DNA from: Neobacillus novalis NBRC 102450
GTDB taxonomy: Bacteria > Bacillota > Bacilli > Bacillales > Cytobacillaceae
Direction of reading: 5' to 3'
NCBI RefSeq assembly: GCF_001591805.1
Contig: NZ_BCVP01000017.1
Location: 62,001-126,000 of the forward strand
Length of the DNA stretch: 64,000 nt
Positions 45,387 through 54,042 of this stretch are shown here, in pieces. Position 1 is the first letter of the stretch; each line of letters starts with the position of its first letter. A program made the translations under genes and the position numbers. Under the pieces are notes generated by a model. It was not told the origin of the DNA. It worked only from the letters and a program-made list of their open reading frames with translations, and did no database searches.

Positions 45387-45486
45387 GCTCGATTTTGTCG
45401 ATGGGAGTGATCGTTATTTTCATTGATGGAAGCGGGTGCAACGGGGTATAATCAAGTAAGGCAAATAATTCAGTAGGGGGAAAAGT

Positions 45487-46125
45487 ATGAAGCTGTATGG
45501 GAAAATCATCCTTGTTTTGATGTTATCGGTTTCGTTAATAGGATTAAGCGGCTGTTTTGGAAAAGAGAAAGAGTCGAATGCTGCTGATAAAAAGGTTGCA
45601 GCGACAAAAACGGCTGATAAAGCTACGAAAGAAAACAAAAGCACAGATCAAGAGAATCCGGCAGCCAAAAGCACTGATCAAGACAACAAGACAACAAAAA
45701 GCACGGATCAAGACAACAAAACAGCCAAAAGCACGGATCAAACATCTAAAACATCACAAAATACAGATACAAGCAAACAAGCATCTAAAAACGATAGTAT
45801 TGCGAACAAGACAACACCATCGAATAATAATACGGATAAAACCGCACAAAACACGGATAGTAGCAAGAAGCCTGCACAAAATACGACTCCAGCAAAAACC
45901 AATCCTTCAAAAGGCCAAACGGTTGGAGATAAAGAGATTACGGATTTTGTTCTAGCAAATACTAGAATCGTTCAAATTTCTAATATCAGCAGACGTACCA
46001 ATGAGAAATATCCTAATTTAGGTCCGTTCTTTGTTGTAAGGGGAATGGATTTAAGAGGAGAAGCAAGCGAAGTTTGGATAAAAGATATGAAGATTTTCGA
46101 AATGGTAACTCAAGCAAATAAGTAA
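45487..46125 (+). CDS. Lipoprotein with low-complexity linker, paralogue of the one at 32553
   Basis: A predicted lipoprotein of 212 residues. The lipobox is LSGC (about residue 22). A long linker (about 25-150) is built from KSTDQDNKT-type units and Thr/Lys/Asn/Gln runs. The C-terminal domain (about 155-205: FVLANTRIVQISNIS, YPNLGPFFVVRGMD, ASEVW, KIFEM) matches that of the 32553 protein. ATG 45487 follows GTAGGGGG. It is inserted in opposite orientation within the polysaccharide cluster and ends in a bidirectional terminator. Function unknown. Confidence 0.82.
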   Translation: MKLYGKIILVLMLSVSLIGLSGCFGKEKESNAADKKVAATKTADKATKENKSTDQENPAAKSTDQDNKTTKSTDQDNKTAKSTDQTSKTSQNTDTSKQASKNDSIANKTTPSNNNTDKTAQNTDSSKKPAQNTTPAKTNPSKGQTVGDKEITDFVLANTRIVQISNISRRTNEKYPNLGPFFVVRGMDLRGEASEVWIKDMKIFEMVTQANK

Positions 46126-46177
46126 TTTAAAAGGAAAACGATAGAACCCGTATGGGGCCTATCGTTTTCCTTTTAAA
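46126..46177. terminator. Bidirectional terminator whose stem encodes a C-terminus
   Basis: TTTAAAAGGAAAACGATAG (46126-46144) pairs with CTATCGTTTTCCTTTTAAA (46159-46177). The right arm also encodes the last codons (LKGKR-stop) of the minus-strand glycosyltransferase. It serves both the lipoprotein and that gene. Confidence 0.92.
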
Positions 46178-47277
46178 TAAACTTTCTCTGTTTGTTGACA
46201 CATATGCTCCACCGTAAACCTGCTCGCAAGTTCTAAATAGTACCTTCCTACTTCCTCACGATATGAATCATTTACTAGTAAAGAAATAAGCCGCTGGTAC
46301 ATAGCTTCATCATCATTTATTTCTACTAAAAGGTTCTTCATCCCGTGGGGGTCAATTACTTCCTTAACCCCGCCAACATCTGTACTGATAACGGGAAGTC
46401 CCCGGCCACAGGCCTCTAGCAAGACATAGGGAAGCCCTTCTTTATGAGAGGTAATCACCATCGCATGCATCTGATCCATCCACTCGAGGACATTGTTCTG
46501 ATTTCCTTTTAACTGAACGATCGATTCAAGCTTCTGCTCTCTTATTTCGTTTTGATAATGTTCATATAACGGCCCATCGCCAATCAGCCAAAACTCGACA
46601 TTTTGCCCTCTGAATCGGGAAGCGGCCCTAAGGAGCATATCCAAATTCTTTTCCGAAGCAAAGCGGCCGACAAAGCCAATAACCTTGGTATTACGCTTGC
46701 GGAGTCTTTGCTGCATTTTCTCCCAATCTGCAATCGGAATGATTTGCTTCTCAGGAATCCCATTATGGATTACAGACATTTTCTTTCGATTGATTCCATG
46801 GGAGATTCCTTGTTTAAAATCAAAGCTTGACACCGTGATAATATCAGTAGAAACCCAGCTGAATACCTTTTCAAGCAGAAGATAAAGTCTACGCTTTTTC
46901 GATGATAGGGTTGGATCCGTGAAAACAAAGCCATGGGCCGTATAAATATTTTTATCGATTCTATTGAAAAAACCAGCCAATCTCGCAATGATCCCCGCGA
47001 TTGAACTGTGAGAGTGAACAAGATGATACTTTCCTTTTTTCATAAAAACAAATAGTTTCCATAACGCCTTCAGATCTTCCCTTACCTTAATGGTTCTTGG
47101 AATAGGTATCACGGCAGTCTCAATATTCTGCCTCGCTAACTCTTCCTTTAGAGGTCCCTCTTCGCCGAGAACGACATGGACTTCATGCCCCTTTTGTGAA
47201 AACCATTCTGTCAAATATAGTAGATGTTTTTGAGCGCCGCCGATATCCGCACCGGTAATACAATAGAGGATTTTCAT
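46159..47277 (-). CDS. Family 4 glycosyltransferase (EpsD-like)
   Basis: A 372-residue GT-B enzyme starting MKILYCITGADIGGAQKHL, with VHSHSSIAGIIARL in the N-terminal half and IGFVGRFASEKNLDMLL plus SHKEGLPYVLLEACGRGLP in the C-terminal half (E-x7-E motif). It builds the polysaccharide repeat unit. Its ATG overlaps the stop of the upstream glycosyltransferase (TAATG), indicating coupling. Its stop lies inside the terminator stem. Confidence 0.93.
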   Translation of the reverse strand: MKILYCITGADIGGAQKHLLYLTEWFSQKGHEVHVVLGEEGPLKEELARQNIETAVIPIPRTIKVREDLKALWKLFVFMKKGKYHLVHSHSSIAGIIARLAGFFNRIDKNIYTAHGFVFTDPTLSSKKRRLYLLLEKVFSWVSTDIITVSSFDFKQGISHGINRKKMSVIHNGIPEKQIIPIADWEKMQQRLRKRNTKVIGFVGRFASEKNLDMLLRAASRFRGQNVEFWLIGDGPLYEHYQNEIREQKLESIVQLKGNQNNVLEWMDQMHAMVITSHKEGLPYVLLEACGRGLPVISTDVGGVKEVIDPHGMKNLLVEINDDEAMYQRLISLLVNDSYREEVGRYYLELASRFTVEHMCQQTEKVYLKGKR

Positions 47278-48413
47278 TAGACAACGGTGTTAATGACACC
47301 TGCAACTCCTTTGATAAATGATTTTCTCGTAAAATGGGCTTCGTACCTTTCTCGCGCTTGCTGCCCCATCTGTTCACAGAGCGCGGGCTGTTCGAGCAGC
47401 AGCGTTAGCTTTTCGACGAGTTCGTCGACACTTCCGGGCTTAATGATAAAGCCTGTTTTTCCGTCTTCAATTAATTCAGGGATACCGCCGACATTTGTCG
47501 AAATAGCTGGCAGCCCTGAAGCCATGGCCTCAATAATCGATAGCGGCAGTCCTTCGGTATCCGAGGGCAAAATGAAAACAGTTGAGGTTAGTAAAAGCTC
47601 CCAAGGATTTTCAACCCAGCCGAGGAAGTTGACAGTGCTTGAGAGCCCCAATTTACGCACTTGTTCGTGCAAGGAATGTCTATAGTCTTCTGGATGCCAG
47701 GGAGGTTTCTCTCCGATAATATTCAGCTGAACGTTATAGCCCTTTTTCTTCAGACGGTCGGCAGCTAAAATCGCCAGGTCTTGGCGCTTTCCTTCAATAA
47801 TCGTTCCTACCATGGTGATCGTAAAGGTTGAATTGTCCTTCTTTCGTTCGGGTAATCGGGTTGCCTGGTCGACACCATTATGAACCACGCTGAATTTAGT
47901 CTTTTGTTTTGGAAATTGTTGCTTGTAACGTTCTGCTAATGTGTTTGAGACGACAATAATTTTATCGGCGGCGGCAACGCTTATTTTTCCTAAAAGATTA
48001 TTCAGCTGTTCCTCCCCATGGAGATGCCAGATGACTTTTCGTCCAAACAGTTTTGCCAGCCAGCCAATCAGGAGCTGGGAGCGGAATTGACTCGTATAAA
48101 CCAGATCAATCCGATTCTTGCGCAGGAAGGAAATAACCTTAAAGAAATGCGGGAGCATATTGAATCCCTGCGAGAGGTAAAAGAATGCGCCCGTTTTGAC
48201 TTGTCCTTTTCGAATCTTATCGACGGCATTATGTATCGGAATCAGTGTAACGGCTTTGCCTGCAGCGCTTACACGGCCGTTCATCGGTCCGTCTGTTGAA
48301 GTGACAAAATACGTCTTTAGTGAATCGTTGTCAAGCGCAGTGAGAAGCTCAAGTTCGCACTTCTGTGCTCCTCCCCATTCCGGACGGCTTTCGTAAAAGA
48401 GAATCCGTTTCAC
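47277..48413 (-). CDS. Family 4 glycosyltransferase
   Basis: A 378-residue GT-B enzyme. The N-terminus MKRILFYESRPEWGGAQK, the VGTIIEGKRQDLAILAADRL segment and the DTEGLPLSIIEAMASGLP (E-x7-E) motif are typical of family 4. GTG 48413 is preceded by GGAG inside the end of the sugar transferase gene, so the two are coupled. Donor and acceptor sugars are unknown. Confidence 0.92.
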   Translation of the reverse strand: MKRILFYESRPEWGGAQKCELELLTALDNDSLKTYFVTSTDGPMNGRVSAAGKAVTLIPIHNAVDKIRKGQVKTGAFFYLSQGFNMLPHFFKVISFLRKNRIDLVYTSQFRSQLLIGWLAKLFGRKVIWHLHGEEQLNNLLGKISVAAADKIIVVSNTLAERYKQQFPKQKTKFSVVHNGVDQATRLPERKKDNSTFTITMVGTIIEGKRQDLAILAADRLKKKGYNVQLNIIGEKPPWHPEDYRHSLHEQVRKLGLSSTVNFLGWVENPWELLLTSTVFILPSDTEGLPLSIIEAMASGLPAISTNVGGIPELIEDGKTGFIIKPGSVDELVEKLTLLLEQPALCEQMGQQARERYEAHFTRKSFIKGVAGVINTVV

Positions 48414-48417
48414 TGTC

Positions 48418-49047
48418 TTATCTCCATCCTTTGGCGAACAAAATAACAGGAATTGATTTCAAAACAATCTTTAAATCTAATAAAATCGAATAATTGTAAA
48501 TATAGTATAAATCGAGATCTAATTTTTCCTTTGGAGCAATATCATATCCGCCGTTAATTTGTGCCCAGCCAGTGATTCCTGGTTTTACTTGAAGGCGGTT
48601 ACGAAAATGAGGAATTTCCTTTTCGAAGTCTTCAATAAAGACTAACCGTTCCGGCCGTGGACCAATAATCGACATTTCGCCGCGTAATATATTTATAAAT
48701 TGAGGAATTTCATCGATCCGGTATTTCCGTAAATAATAGCCAACCGTGGTAATCCGGGCATCATTGTGGTTAGCCCATTGCGGTCCATGCTTTTCGGCAT
48801 CGATGTACATCGTTCTGAATTTAATGATCAAAAAGGGTTGTCCGTCCAGCCCAATGCGTTCCTGTGTGTAAAAAACAGGACCACGCGAATCAAGCTTAAT
48901 CACAATCGCAATGATGATAAGAAACGGAAAGAGAATAAGTAATAAACAAAGGCTAAACAAAGTATCAATCGCTTGTTTTACTAAAAAATGAAGTGGTTTA
49001 TTTTTTGTGGTTGTTGTTACTAGACTTTGTTCATTAAGTACTTTCAT
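48418..49047 (-). CDS. Initiating sugar transferase (polyprenyl-phosphate glycosyl-1-phosphate transferase)
   Basis: A 209-residue short form of the bacterial sugar transferase family (WcaJ/EpsL type). One N-terminal membrane segment (about 30-55) precedes the catalytic domain with FLIIKFRTMY, a YYLRKYRIDEIPQFINILRG motif and GPRPERLVFIEDF. It would transfer a sugar 1-phosphate to the lipid carrier, starting the repeat unit. ATG 49047 follows AAGGGTGAG. It is the first gene of the right half of the polysaccharide cluster. Confidence 0.94.
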   Translation of the reverse strand: MKVLNEQSLVTTTTKNKPLHFLVKQAIDTLFSLCLLLILFPFLIIIAIVIKLDSRGPVFYTQERIGLDGQPFLIIKFRTMYIDAEKHGPQWANHNDARITTVGYYLRKYRIDEIPQFINILRGEMSIIGPRPERLVFIEDFEKEIPHFRNRLQVKPGITGWAQINGGYDIAPKEKLDLDLYYIYNYSILLDLKIVLKSIPVILFAKGWR

Positions 49048-49343
49048 TTTTCTCACCCTTATAAATGATAGTTAGAGGCTGCTCTTTTAAGAGGTTAAAT
49101 GGTTTAAAGCAAATGATTCTAAAGGGTTTACAGCAGGAAACTATGAATATCTTTTTCCTATTGTACTATAAATTTACTATGCCTGTCTCCTATCCTAGCG
49201 AATTTTGTTGAATATTAAAAATTTTCTTCGGGACTTTAGTTGTGGGGGAGAGGGAAAGGTATGTGGTTCCGATTGCCTATTAACGAATGATAGATACCCT
49301 GAGTGGGACAAGGAGCATTAATTCACTGGATGTCCTTCATAAT
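49048..49343 (-). promoter_or_regulatory. Upstream region of the polysaccharide operon
   Basis: About 300 bases without a gene. On the minus strand TACAAT near 49165 could be a -10, with GAGACA about 18 bases before it. A partial GGGACAAGGAGC repeat is at 49305-49316. The transcript leader is probably over 100 bases long. No known antiterminator or riboswitch was recognised. Confidence 0.4.
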
Positions 49344-49375
49344 TAAAAACTCCTTAGACTTAGTATCTAAGGAGT
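49344..49375 (-). terminator. Terminator overlapping the DMT gene stop
   Basis: ACTCCTTAGA (49349-49358) pairs with TCTAAGGAGT (49366-49375); five T follow on the minus strand. The stop codon of the DMT transporter (49367-49369) is in the stem. Confidence 0.85.
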
Positions 49376-50278
49376 AAATGTTCCTTCTTCAATTGTGTGT
49401 GGAATCGGTTTTCGCTGCTGACTCAAAAAGAAAAAGACGCCGATAAGGACGAGCAGTCCACCGGCAATTTGCCAACTGACGAGTTGCTCATGTAGTAAAA
49501 GATAGGCTAATATTGTCGATCCAACGGGTTCGCCTAAAATACTCATCGAGATTGTGGTAGCATTGACGTAGTTTAACAGCCAGTTATTGATAAGGTGGCT
49601 GACGGTTGGAACGGTGGCAAGTAAAAGGAAGATGCCCCATTCCTTGGCAGGATAGCCGCTAACGGCAACTCCTGTAAATACGTTATAGATGGTTAGAACG
49701 ATAGAAGCAAAGAAAAAGACACAAAAGCTATAAAGCCAATGCGATATTTTTTTTACGATGGTTTGCCCAATCAATAAGTAGCCTACCACAGAGATAACAC
49801 TGAAAAACGAAAGAATATCGCCGATAGTAGCATCTTGACTTAAACCGAAATCCCCCCAGCCAATCATCATTGCTCCGACGATGGCAACACCCATCGTCAA
49901 CAATGCGGACAGTGTCGTTCGTTCTTTAAATAGAAAAAAGCCCCCGATCAACGAGACAATCGGCTGTAAGGTAAGAATGATTGTTGAACTGGCAACCGTT
50001 GTTAACTTCAAAGAACCGAACCAGAGAACAAAGTGTAAGGCTAAAAAGGAGCCGGAAAAAAATAAAAAGTACCAATCCTTTTTGGTGATTTTTTTGAATT
50101 CATGCCGATTTTTCCACACGATGGGCACCATTAAAATGCTCGCAAACCACATGCGGTACATACTTAGAATGGAGGCAGGTGCATCAGACCATTTTACGAA
50201 AATAGCCGAAAATGAAATGGCTATAATGGAAATGGTAAGTGGCAGTGCGATTGATTTTGAACCTTCATGCTGTATCAT
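49367..50278 (-). CDS. EamA-family (DMT) membrane transporter
   Basis: A 303-residue protein with ten hydrophobic helices in two EamA repeats (second repeat from about 155). Substrate unknown; probably a metabolite exporter. ATG 50278 follows TAGGAGGTAAAG. Only about a general family assignment is possible. It differs from the EamA protein at 17253 in sequence. Confidence 0.9.
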   Translation of the reverse strand: MIQHEGSKSIALPLTISIIAISFSAIFVKWSDAPASILSMYRMWFASILMVPIVWKNRHEFKKITKKDWYFLFFSGSFLALHFVLWFGSLKLTTVASSTIILTLQPIVSLIGGFFLFKERTTLSALLTMGVAIVGAMMIGWGDFGLSQDATIGDILSFFSVISVVGYLLIGQTIVKKISHWLYSFCVFFFASIVLTIYNVFTGVAVSGYPAKEWGIFLLLATVPTVSHLINNWLLNYVNATTISMSILGEPVGSTILAYLLLHEQLVSWQIAGGLLVLIGVFFFLSQQRKPIPHTIEEGTFTP

Positions 50279-50667
50279 CTTTACCTCCTACTTCTTTTCC
50301 ACATTAAATAAAGACTTTCGCACTCGAAAGTCACGATAAATACTAAATTATTATAAAAGGAATTACTAAGTGTATCAATAGGCATGAGGAAAATCTATAA
50401 ACTTTAGTTGGCGTTGGATTATGGGGGGATCATGGTGAAAGGCCCTTCTCGTTTAAGAAGAGCCTTTCAGGATGAGGTTTCCTTCAAAGGAAGCGTGCTT
50501 ATCTAAAGAATCCGCACCTATCCTCTCACCATGCTTGGACAATTACATATGATTAAGTATGGCTATTTGATTATTACGATGCAGAAATAGGACAATTTCT
50601 AAAGCATTTCATTCGAGTTAGAAATGTTTTGCACTTTTTGAGTGCTCAAAAAGGTAGGAGGGATATA
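50279..50667. other. Divergent spacer with hairpin and palindrome
   Basis: No gene is seen. TGAAAGGC...GCCTTTCA with an inner CTTCTC/GAAGAG pairing (about 50438-50470) forms a terminator-like hairpin. TTTTGAG/CTCAAAA (50636-50651) is a palindrome just before the ribosome site of the coat gene. CATATGATT near 50547 weakly resembles a sporulation -10 box. Confidence 0.4.
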
Positions 50668-51756
50668 TTGGAGAATATTGTGATCGTTCCATGGGAACCG
50701 GATGAGCTTACGCATGAATTTTTTGTTCCGGAGTATATTATTGCGCTGGCAGCTGAGGTTTTGAAACATTATAGTTTTCAAGTTAAGAGCATGCAGGTGG
50801 TGACAACGAAGCCCGACAAAGGTGGGGCCATATGGAGACTTGAAACGAATGAAGGACCAAAAAGTTTCAAACTGTTACACCGCAGACCGACGAGAAGTAT
50901 GTTTAGCCTTGGAGCTCAAAAGTACTTAGTCGAAGTTCAAGGTGCAAGGGTCCCAGCAGTCATCCAAACGAAAGCTGGACAGGAATTTATTGAAGCAGGC
51001 GGGAAATTATGGTTTGTTGCCGAGTGGATTGAACCATTGGCACCGGTAACAAAAGATTTGGAAGGAGCAAAACAGCTTTGTTACGCGCTTGGTGAATTCC
51101 ACCAGTTAAGCAAGGGCTATATTCCACCAAGTCAAGCGGAAGTTGCTTCGAGATTGGCAAAATGGCCGAAGAGCTATGAAAAAGTAATCACGAAAATGGA
51201 TTGGTTTCGGAACATTGCTAAAGCTTATAAGGAGATGCCAGCAAGTCAATCGATATTGAATGTGGTAGATACATTTCAAGAACAAGCGCGAAAAAGTCTA
51301 GCAGACCTTAAGCAATCGAGTTATTTGTCGTTAGTAGAACAAGGGAATAAGAGTTGGGGGCTGGTCCACCAGGATTATGGTTGGTCAAACGGTCAAATGG
51401 GACCGAACGGTATGTGGATTATTGACCTGGATGGTGTCGCCTACGACCTGCCAATTCGTGATTTAAGGAAACTAATTTCGGGTACGATGTCCGATTTGTT
51501 TAATTGGGATGTGACATGGATACGAGAAATGATAAGGGCTTACCATGAGGCAAGTCCACTAACACCGGAACTTTATGAATTATTAATGATCGATTTCTCC
51601 CTTCCTAATGAATTTTATAAAAATATTAAAGAAGTCGTATATGAACCTGAAACTTTTTTAAATGAAACAACCACACAATTAATTCAAACGATCGTCGACA
51701 CGGATCAATCAAAATGGCCTGCGTTAAATGAAATTCAACATGATTGGAGGAAGTAG
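50668..51756 (+). CDS. cotS: Spore coat protein, CotS family
   Basis: A 362-residue protein with a kinase-like (aminoglycoside phosphotransferase) fold. NIVIVPWEPDELTHEFFVPEYII starts it, LVHQDYGWSNGQM carries the catalytic loop Asp, and IIDLDGVAYDLPIRDL the metal-binding Asp. CotS proteins are inner coat proteins made in the mother cell; their substrate is unknown. TTG 50668 follows AGGAGGG; the frame opens at 50629 but that ATG has no ribosome site. A CotSA-like gene follows six bases later. Confidence 0.88.
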   Translation: MENIVIVPWEPDELTHEFFVPEYIIALAAEVLKHYSFQVKSMQVVTTKPDKGGAIWRLETNEGPKSFKLLHRRPTRSMFSLGAQKYLVEVQGARVPAVIQTKAGQEFIEAGGKLWFVAEWIEPLAPVTKDLEGAKQLCYALGEFHQLSKGYIPPSQAEVASRLAKWPKSYEKVITKMDWFRNIAKAYKEMPASQSILNVVDTFQEQARKSLADLKQSSYLSLVEQGNKSWGLVHQDYGWSNGQMGPNGMWIIDLDGVAYDLPIRDLRKLISGTMSDLFNWDVTWIREMIRAYHEASPLTPELYELLMIDFSLPNEFYKNIKEVVYEPETFLNETTTQLIQTIVDTDQSKWPALNEIQHDWRK

Positions 51757-51762
51757 GGAAAT

Positions 51763-53220
51763 ATGAAGATATTAATGGTTTGTACAGAAAAACTTCCTGT
51801 GCCTCCTGTTTTAGGAGGAGCCATACAAACGTATATATCCGGAACTCTCCCAATCTTAAGCAAATTTCATGATATTACAGTGATCGGGATTAGTCATCCG
51901 TCTCTCCCGGATAATGAAATAAAGAACGGCATTCAATATGTCCGTGTTCCAGGGATCATATTGGAAATATATCGAGAAGGGGTCGTACAATTTATCCAAA
52001 ACAATTCATTTGATCTTATCCACATTTTTAATCGCCCTCGACTTGTCATGCCCATCCGCGGTGCAGCGCCAAATGCCAAAATTACCTTAAGCATGCACAA
52101 TGATATGTTCAATATCGAAAAAATTGACCCAACTGAAGCGGCATCAGTTTTGAAAGAGGTTTCCAATATTGTAACTGTAAGTGATTATGTAGGAAATGTC
52201 ATCCGTACTCTTTATCCCGAATCTGTACCTACTATCCGCACCATCTATTCAGGTGTAGATACCGAGCGTTTCCTACCTGGAAACCATCCAAAAATGAGTG
52301 AAATTCGAAATTCCATTCGAAAACAACACGGTTTAGAGAATAAAACCGTTTTATTATTTGCCGGAAGGCTTTCGGTAAACAAAGGGGTAGATAGGTTAAT
52401 CCGAGCATTACCTCAGCTTTCAACAAAATTCAAAGATTTAGCACTGGTAGTTATGGGAAGTAAATGGTTTAGTCAAGATGACGTAACGGATTATGTCGCA
52501 TATATTAGGGCATTGGCAAAAAAACAATCAATACCGGTTGTAGCAACGGGTTTCGTTTCTCCAAGTGAAATTCAAAAATGGTTTGCATCAGCTGATTTAT
52601 TTGTGTGTACTTCTCTTTGGCAAGAACCGCTGGCACGCGTTCATTATGAAGCAATGGCAGCAGGACTTCCGATTGTTACAACTGCAAGGGGAGGAAACTC
52701 CGAAGTAATTATCCAAAATGAGAACGGACTGATTGTAGAAAATCCGGAAGATCCGAGCTGCTTTGCTGAAAAAATTACAACCATTTTGTCGGATAAATCT
52801 CTGATGAAAAGGATGGGGATTAGAGGAAGAGAACTGGCAGTTGCGAATTATGAATGGAATCGGGTAGCAAACGAGATTTTAGAAGTTTGGCAACAATCGA
52901 TAGAAGCGCCGCTTACGAATATACAGCATAATGATTTAGAGTCCATACAAACCCCACTCACGAATAATACGCAAAGTGAGACACTAGAAGTCTATCAAGT
53001 GGAGCCCGACAACGAATTTTCAAAGCAAGACAAGGTGGATAAGGAAGACAAAGTGGATAAGAAAGATAAAAAGGACAAGAAAGAAAAGAAAGACAAGAAA
53101 GACCAAGTGGATAAGAAAGGTAAAAAGGACAAGAAAGACAATAAGAAAGACAATAAGAAAGACAAGAAAGACAAGAAAGACAAGAAAGATAAGAAAGATA
53201 AGAAAGACAAGCAAAAATAA
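51763..53220 (+). CDS. cotSA: Spore coat glycosyltransferase, CotSA-like, with Lys/Asp tail
   Basis: A family 4 glycosyltransferase (residues about 1-385) matching CotSA by order after cotS and by its start, MKILMVCTEKLPVPPVLGGA. The core shows LLFAGRLSVNKGVDRLIRAL and SLWQEPLARVHYEAMAAGLP (E-x7-E motif). The last 65 residues (about 422-485) are almost pure Lys/Asp (KDKKDK pattern), from a repetitive DNA stretch. This tail is unusual; it may bind polyanions or mineral in the coat, which is speculative. ATG 51763 follows TGGAGGAAGTAGGG. Confidence 0.87.
   Translation: MKILMVCTEKLPVPPVLGGAIQTYISGTLPILSKFHDITVIGISHPSLPDNEIKNGIQYVRVPGIILEIYREGVVQFIQNNSFDLIHIFNRPRLVMPIRGAAPNAKITLSMHNDMFNIEKIDPTEAASVLKEVSNIVTVSDYVGNVIRTLYPESVPTIRTIYSGVDTERFLPGNHPKMSEIRNSIRKQHGLENKTVLLFAGRLSVNKGVDRLIRALPQLSTKFKDLALVVMGSKWFSQDDVTDYVAYIRALAKKQSIPVVATGFVSPSEIQKWFASADLFVCTSLWQEPLARVHYEAMAAGLPIVTTARGGNSEVIIQNENGLIVENPEDPSCFAEKITTILSDKSLMKRMGIRGRELAVANYEWNRVANEILEVWQQSIEAPLTNIQHNDLESIQTPLTNNTQSETLEVYQVEPDNEFSKQDKVDKEDKVDKKDKKDKKEKKDKKDQVDKKGKKDKKDNKKDNKKDKKDKKDKKDKKDKKDKQK
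53026..53217 (+). repeat. Low-complexity AAGAAAGAC repeat encoding the Lys/Asp tail
   Basis: A run of short units, AAGAAAGACAAG and AAGGTGGATAAG variants, covers about 190 bases. It codes for the Lys/Asp tail of the CotSA-like protein and would be prone to length change by slippage. Confidence 0.85.
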
Positions 53221-53245
53221 ACCGAATATAATAATGAGTACACTA

Positions 53246-53276
53246 AAATATCCCCCTGACCTTAAGGGGGATATTT
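53246..53276. terminator. Bidirectional terminator
   Basis: AAATATCCCCCT (53246-53257) pairs with AGGGGGATATTT (53265-53276) between the coat operon and the DUF421 gene. Confidence 0.9.
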
Positions 53277-53295
53277 CGGTATTTCCCTAGGTTAC

Positions 53296-53898
53296 TCATT
53301 CCAATCTGTCGGGCGATGGATTGAGAGGCCTATTGTTTACCACCTCAGTAAATATATTCTCTTTAAGATCTGTTGACTGATTGCTAGGAGAGGGGTGTTT
53401 ACCGGTTTGAATTAATTGAATAAGATTTTGTATGTCTTCTTTTGTTGCAGGTTGTTTCTCCTTCTTCAACATATATCCTAATTGTCCATTCACCTCTAAT
53501 GTAGCATATTGGACATCGCTAACCGTAGTAACACCTACTTGTCGTAGAAGTGTTTCTAATTTATCTATCGTAAACCTAAGTTTTTTTAAATTTTTTTCAT
53601 TTATTTCCCCTTTTTCAATAATGGGTATAGCTTTACCAGAAACAATAGATTCGAATCCATCGAATTTTAATTCAACGAACTCAATTATGATAAGAGCTAG
53701 TATTAATAAGGTTCCGACTCCAATAGTAGGCCAAAGCCCTTTACTTACCACTGGATGAATCAATAATGTACCAATCATGACCATGATCACTGTGTGTGGT
53801 ACAGTCATTTTAGCTATCGACCGTCTCCCGCTAATCCTTAACAATATCAATCCAGCTACTAAAATGATGACAGTTTTCCAAACCCAATCTAAATCCAT
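53296..53898 (-). CDS. DUF421 (YetF-like) membrane protein
   Basis: A 200-residue protein with three N-terminal hydrophobic helices (about 5-22, 33-50, 57-76) and a cytoplasmic YetF-type domain (about 80-150: IPIIEKGEINEKNLKKLRFTIDKLETLLRQVGV). Some family members are spore or germination related in Bacillus, and most are uncharacterised. The C-terminal 40 residues are Ser/Pro/Asn-rich. ATG 53898 follows AAGAGGAGATCCTTT. Confidence 0.88.
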   Translation of the reverse strand: MDLDWVWKTVIILVAGLILLRISGRRSIAKMTVPHTVIMVMIGTLLIHPVVSKGLWPTIGVGTLLILALIIIEFVELKFDGFESIVSGKAIPIIEKGEINEKNLKKLRFTIDKLETLLRQVGVTTVSDVQYATLEVNGQLGYMLKKEKQPATKEDIQNLIQLIQTGKHPSPSNQSTDLKENIFTEVVNNRPLNPSPDRLE

Positions 53899-53971
53899 AA
53901 AGGATCTCCTCTTTTTTTTATTATTAGTATTACGAACTTTCTTTATGGATATACATTATTTTGAATAGGAA

Positions 53972-54042
53972 GGGACAGGCTCCTCGTCCCAATTACTTAA
54001 AGATGGGAGATTTCCTTAGTGGGACAAGGAGCCCTAGTCGCC
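53972..54042. repeat. Two GGGAC-type repeats, one containing the permease stop
   Basis: GGGACAGGCTCCTCGTCCC (53972-53990) and GGGACAAGGAGCCCTAGTCGCC (54021-54042). The second contains the stop of the minus-strand ABC permease gene. Confidence 0.85.

Noticed and set aside
52995..53243. Minus-strand frames rich in Leu/Phe/Ser opposite the Lys/Asp tail
   Set aside because: They are the antisense reading of the AAGAAAGAC repeat within the CotSA-like gene.
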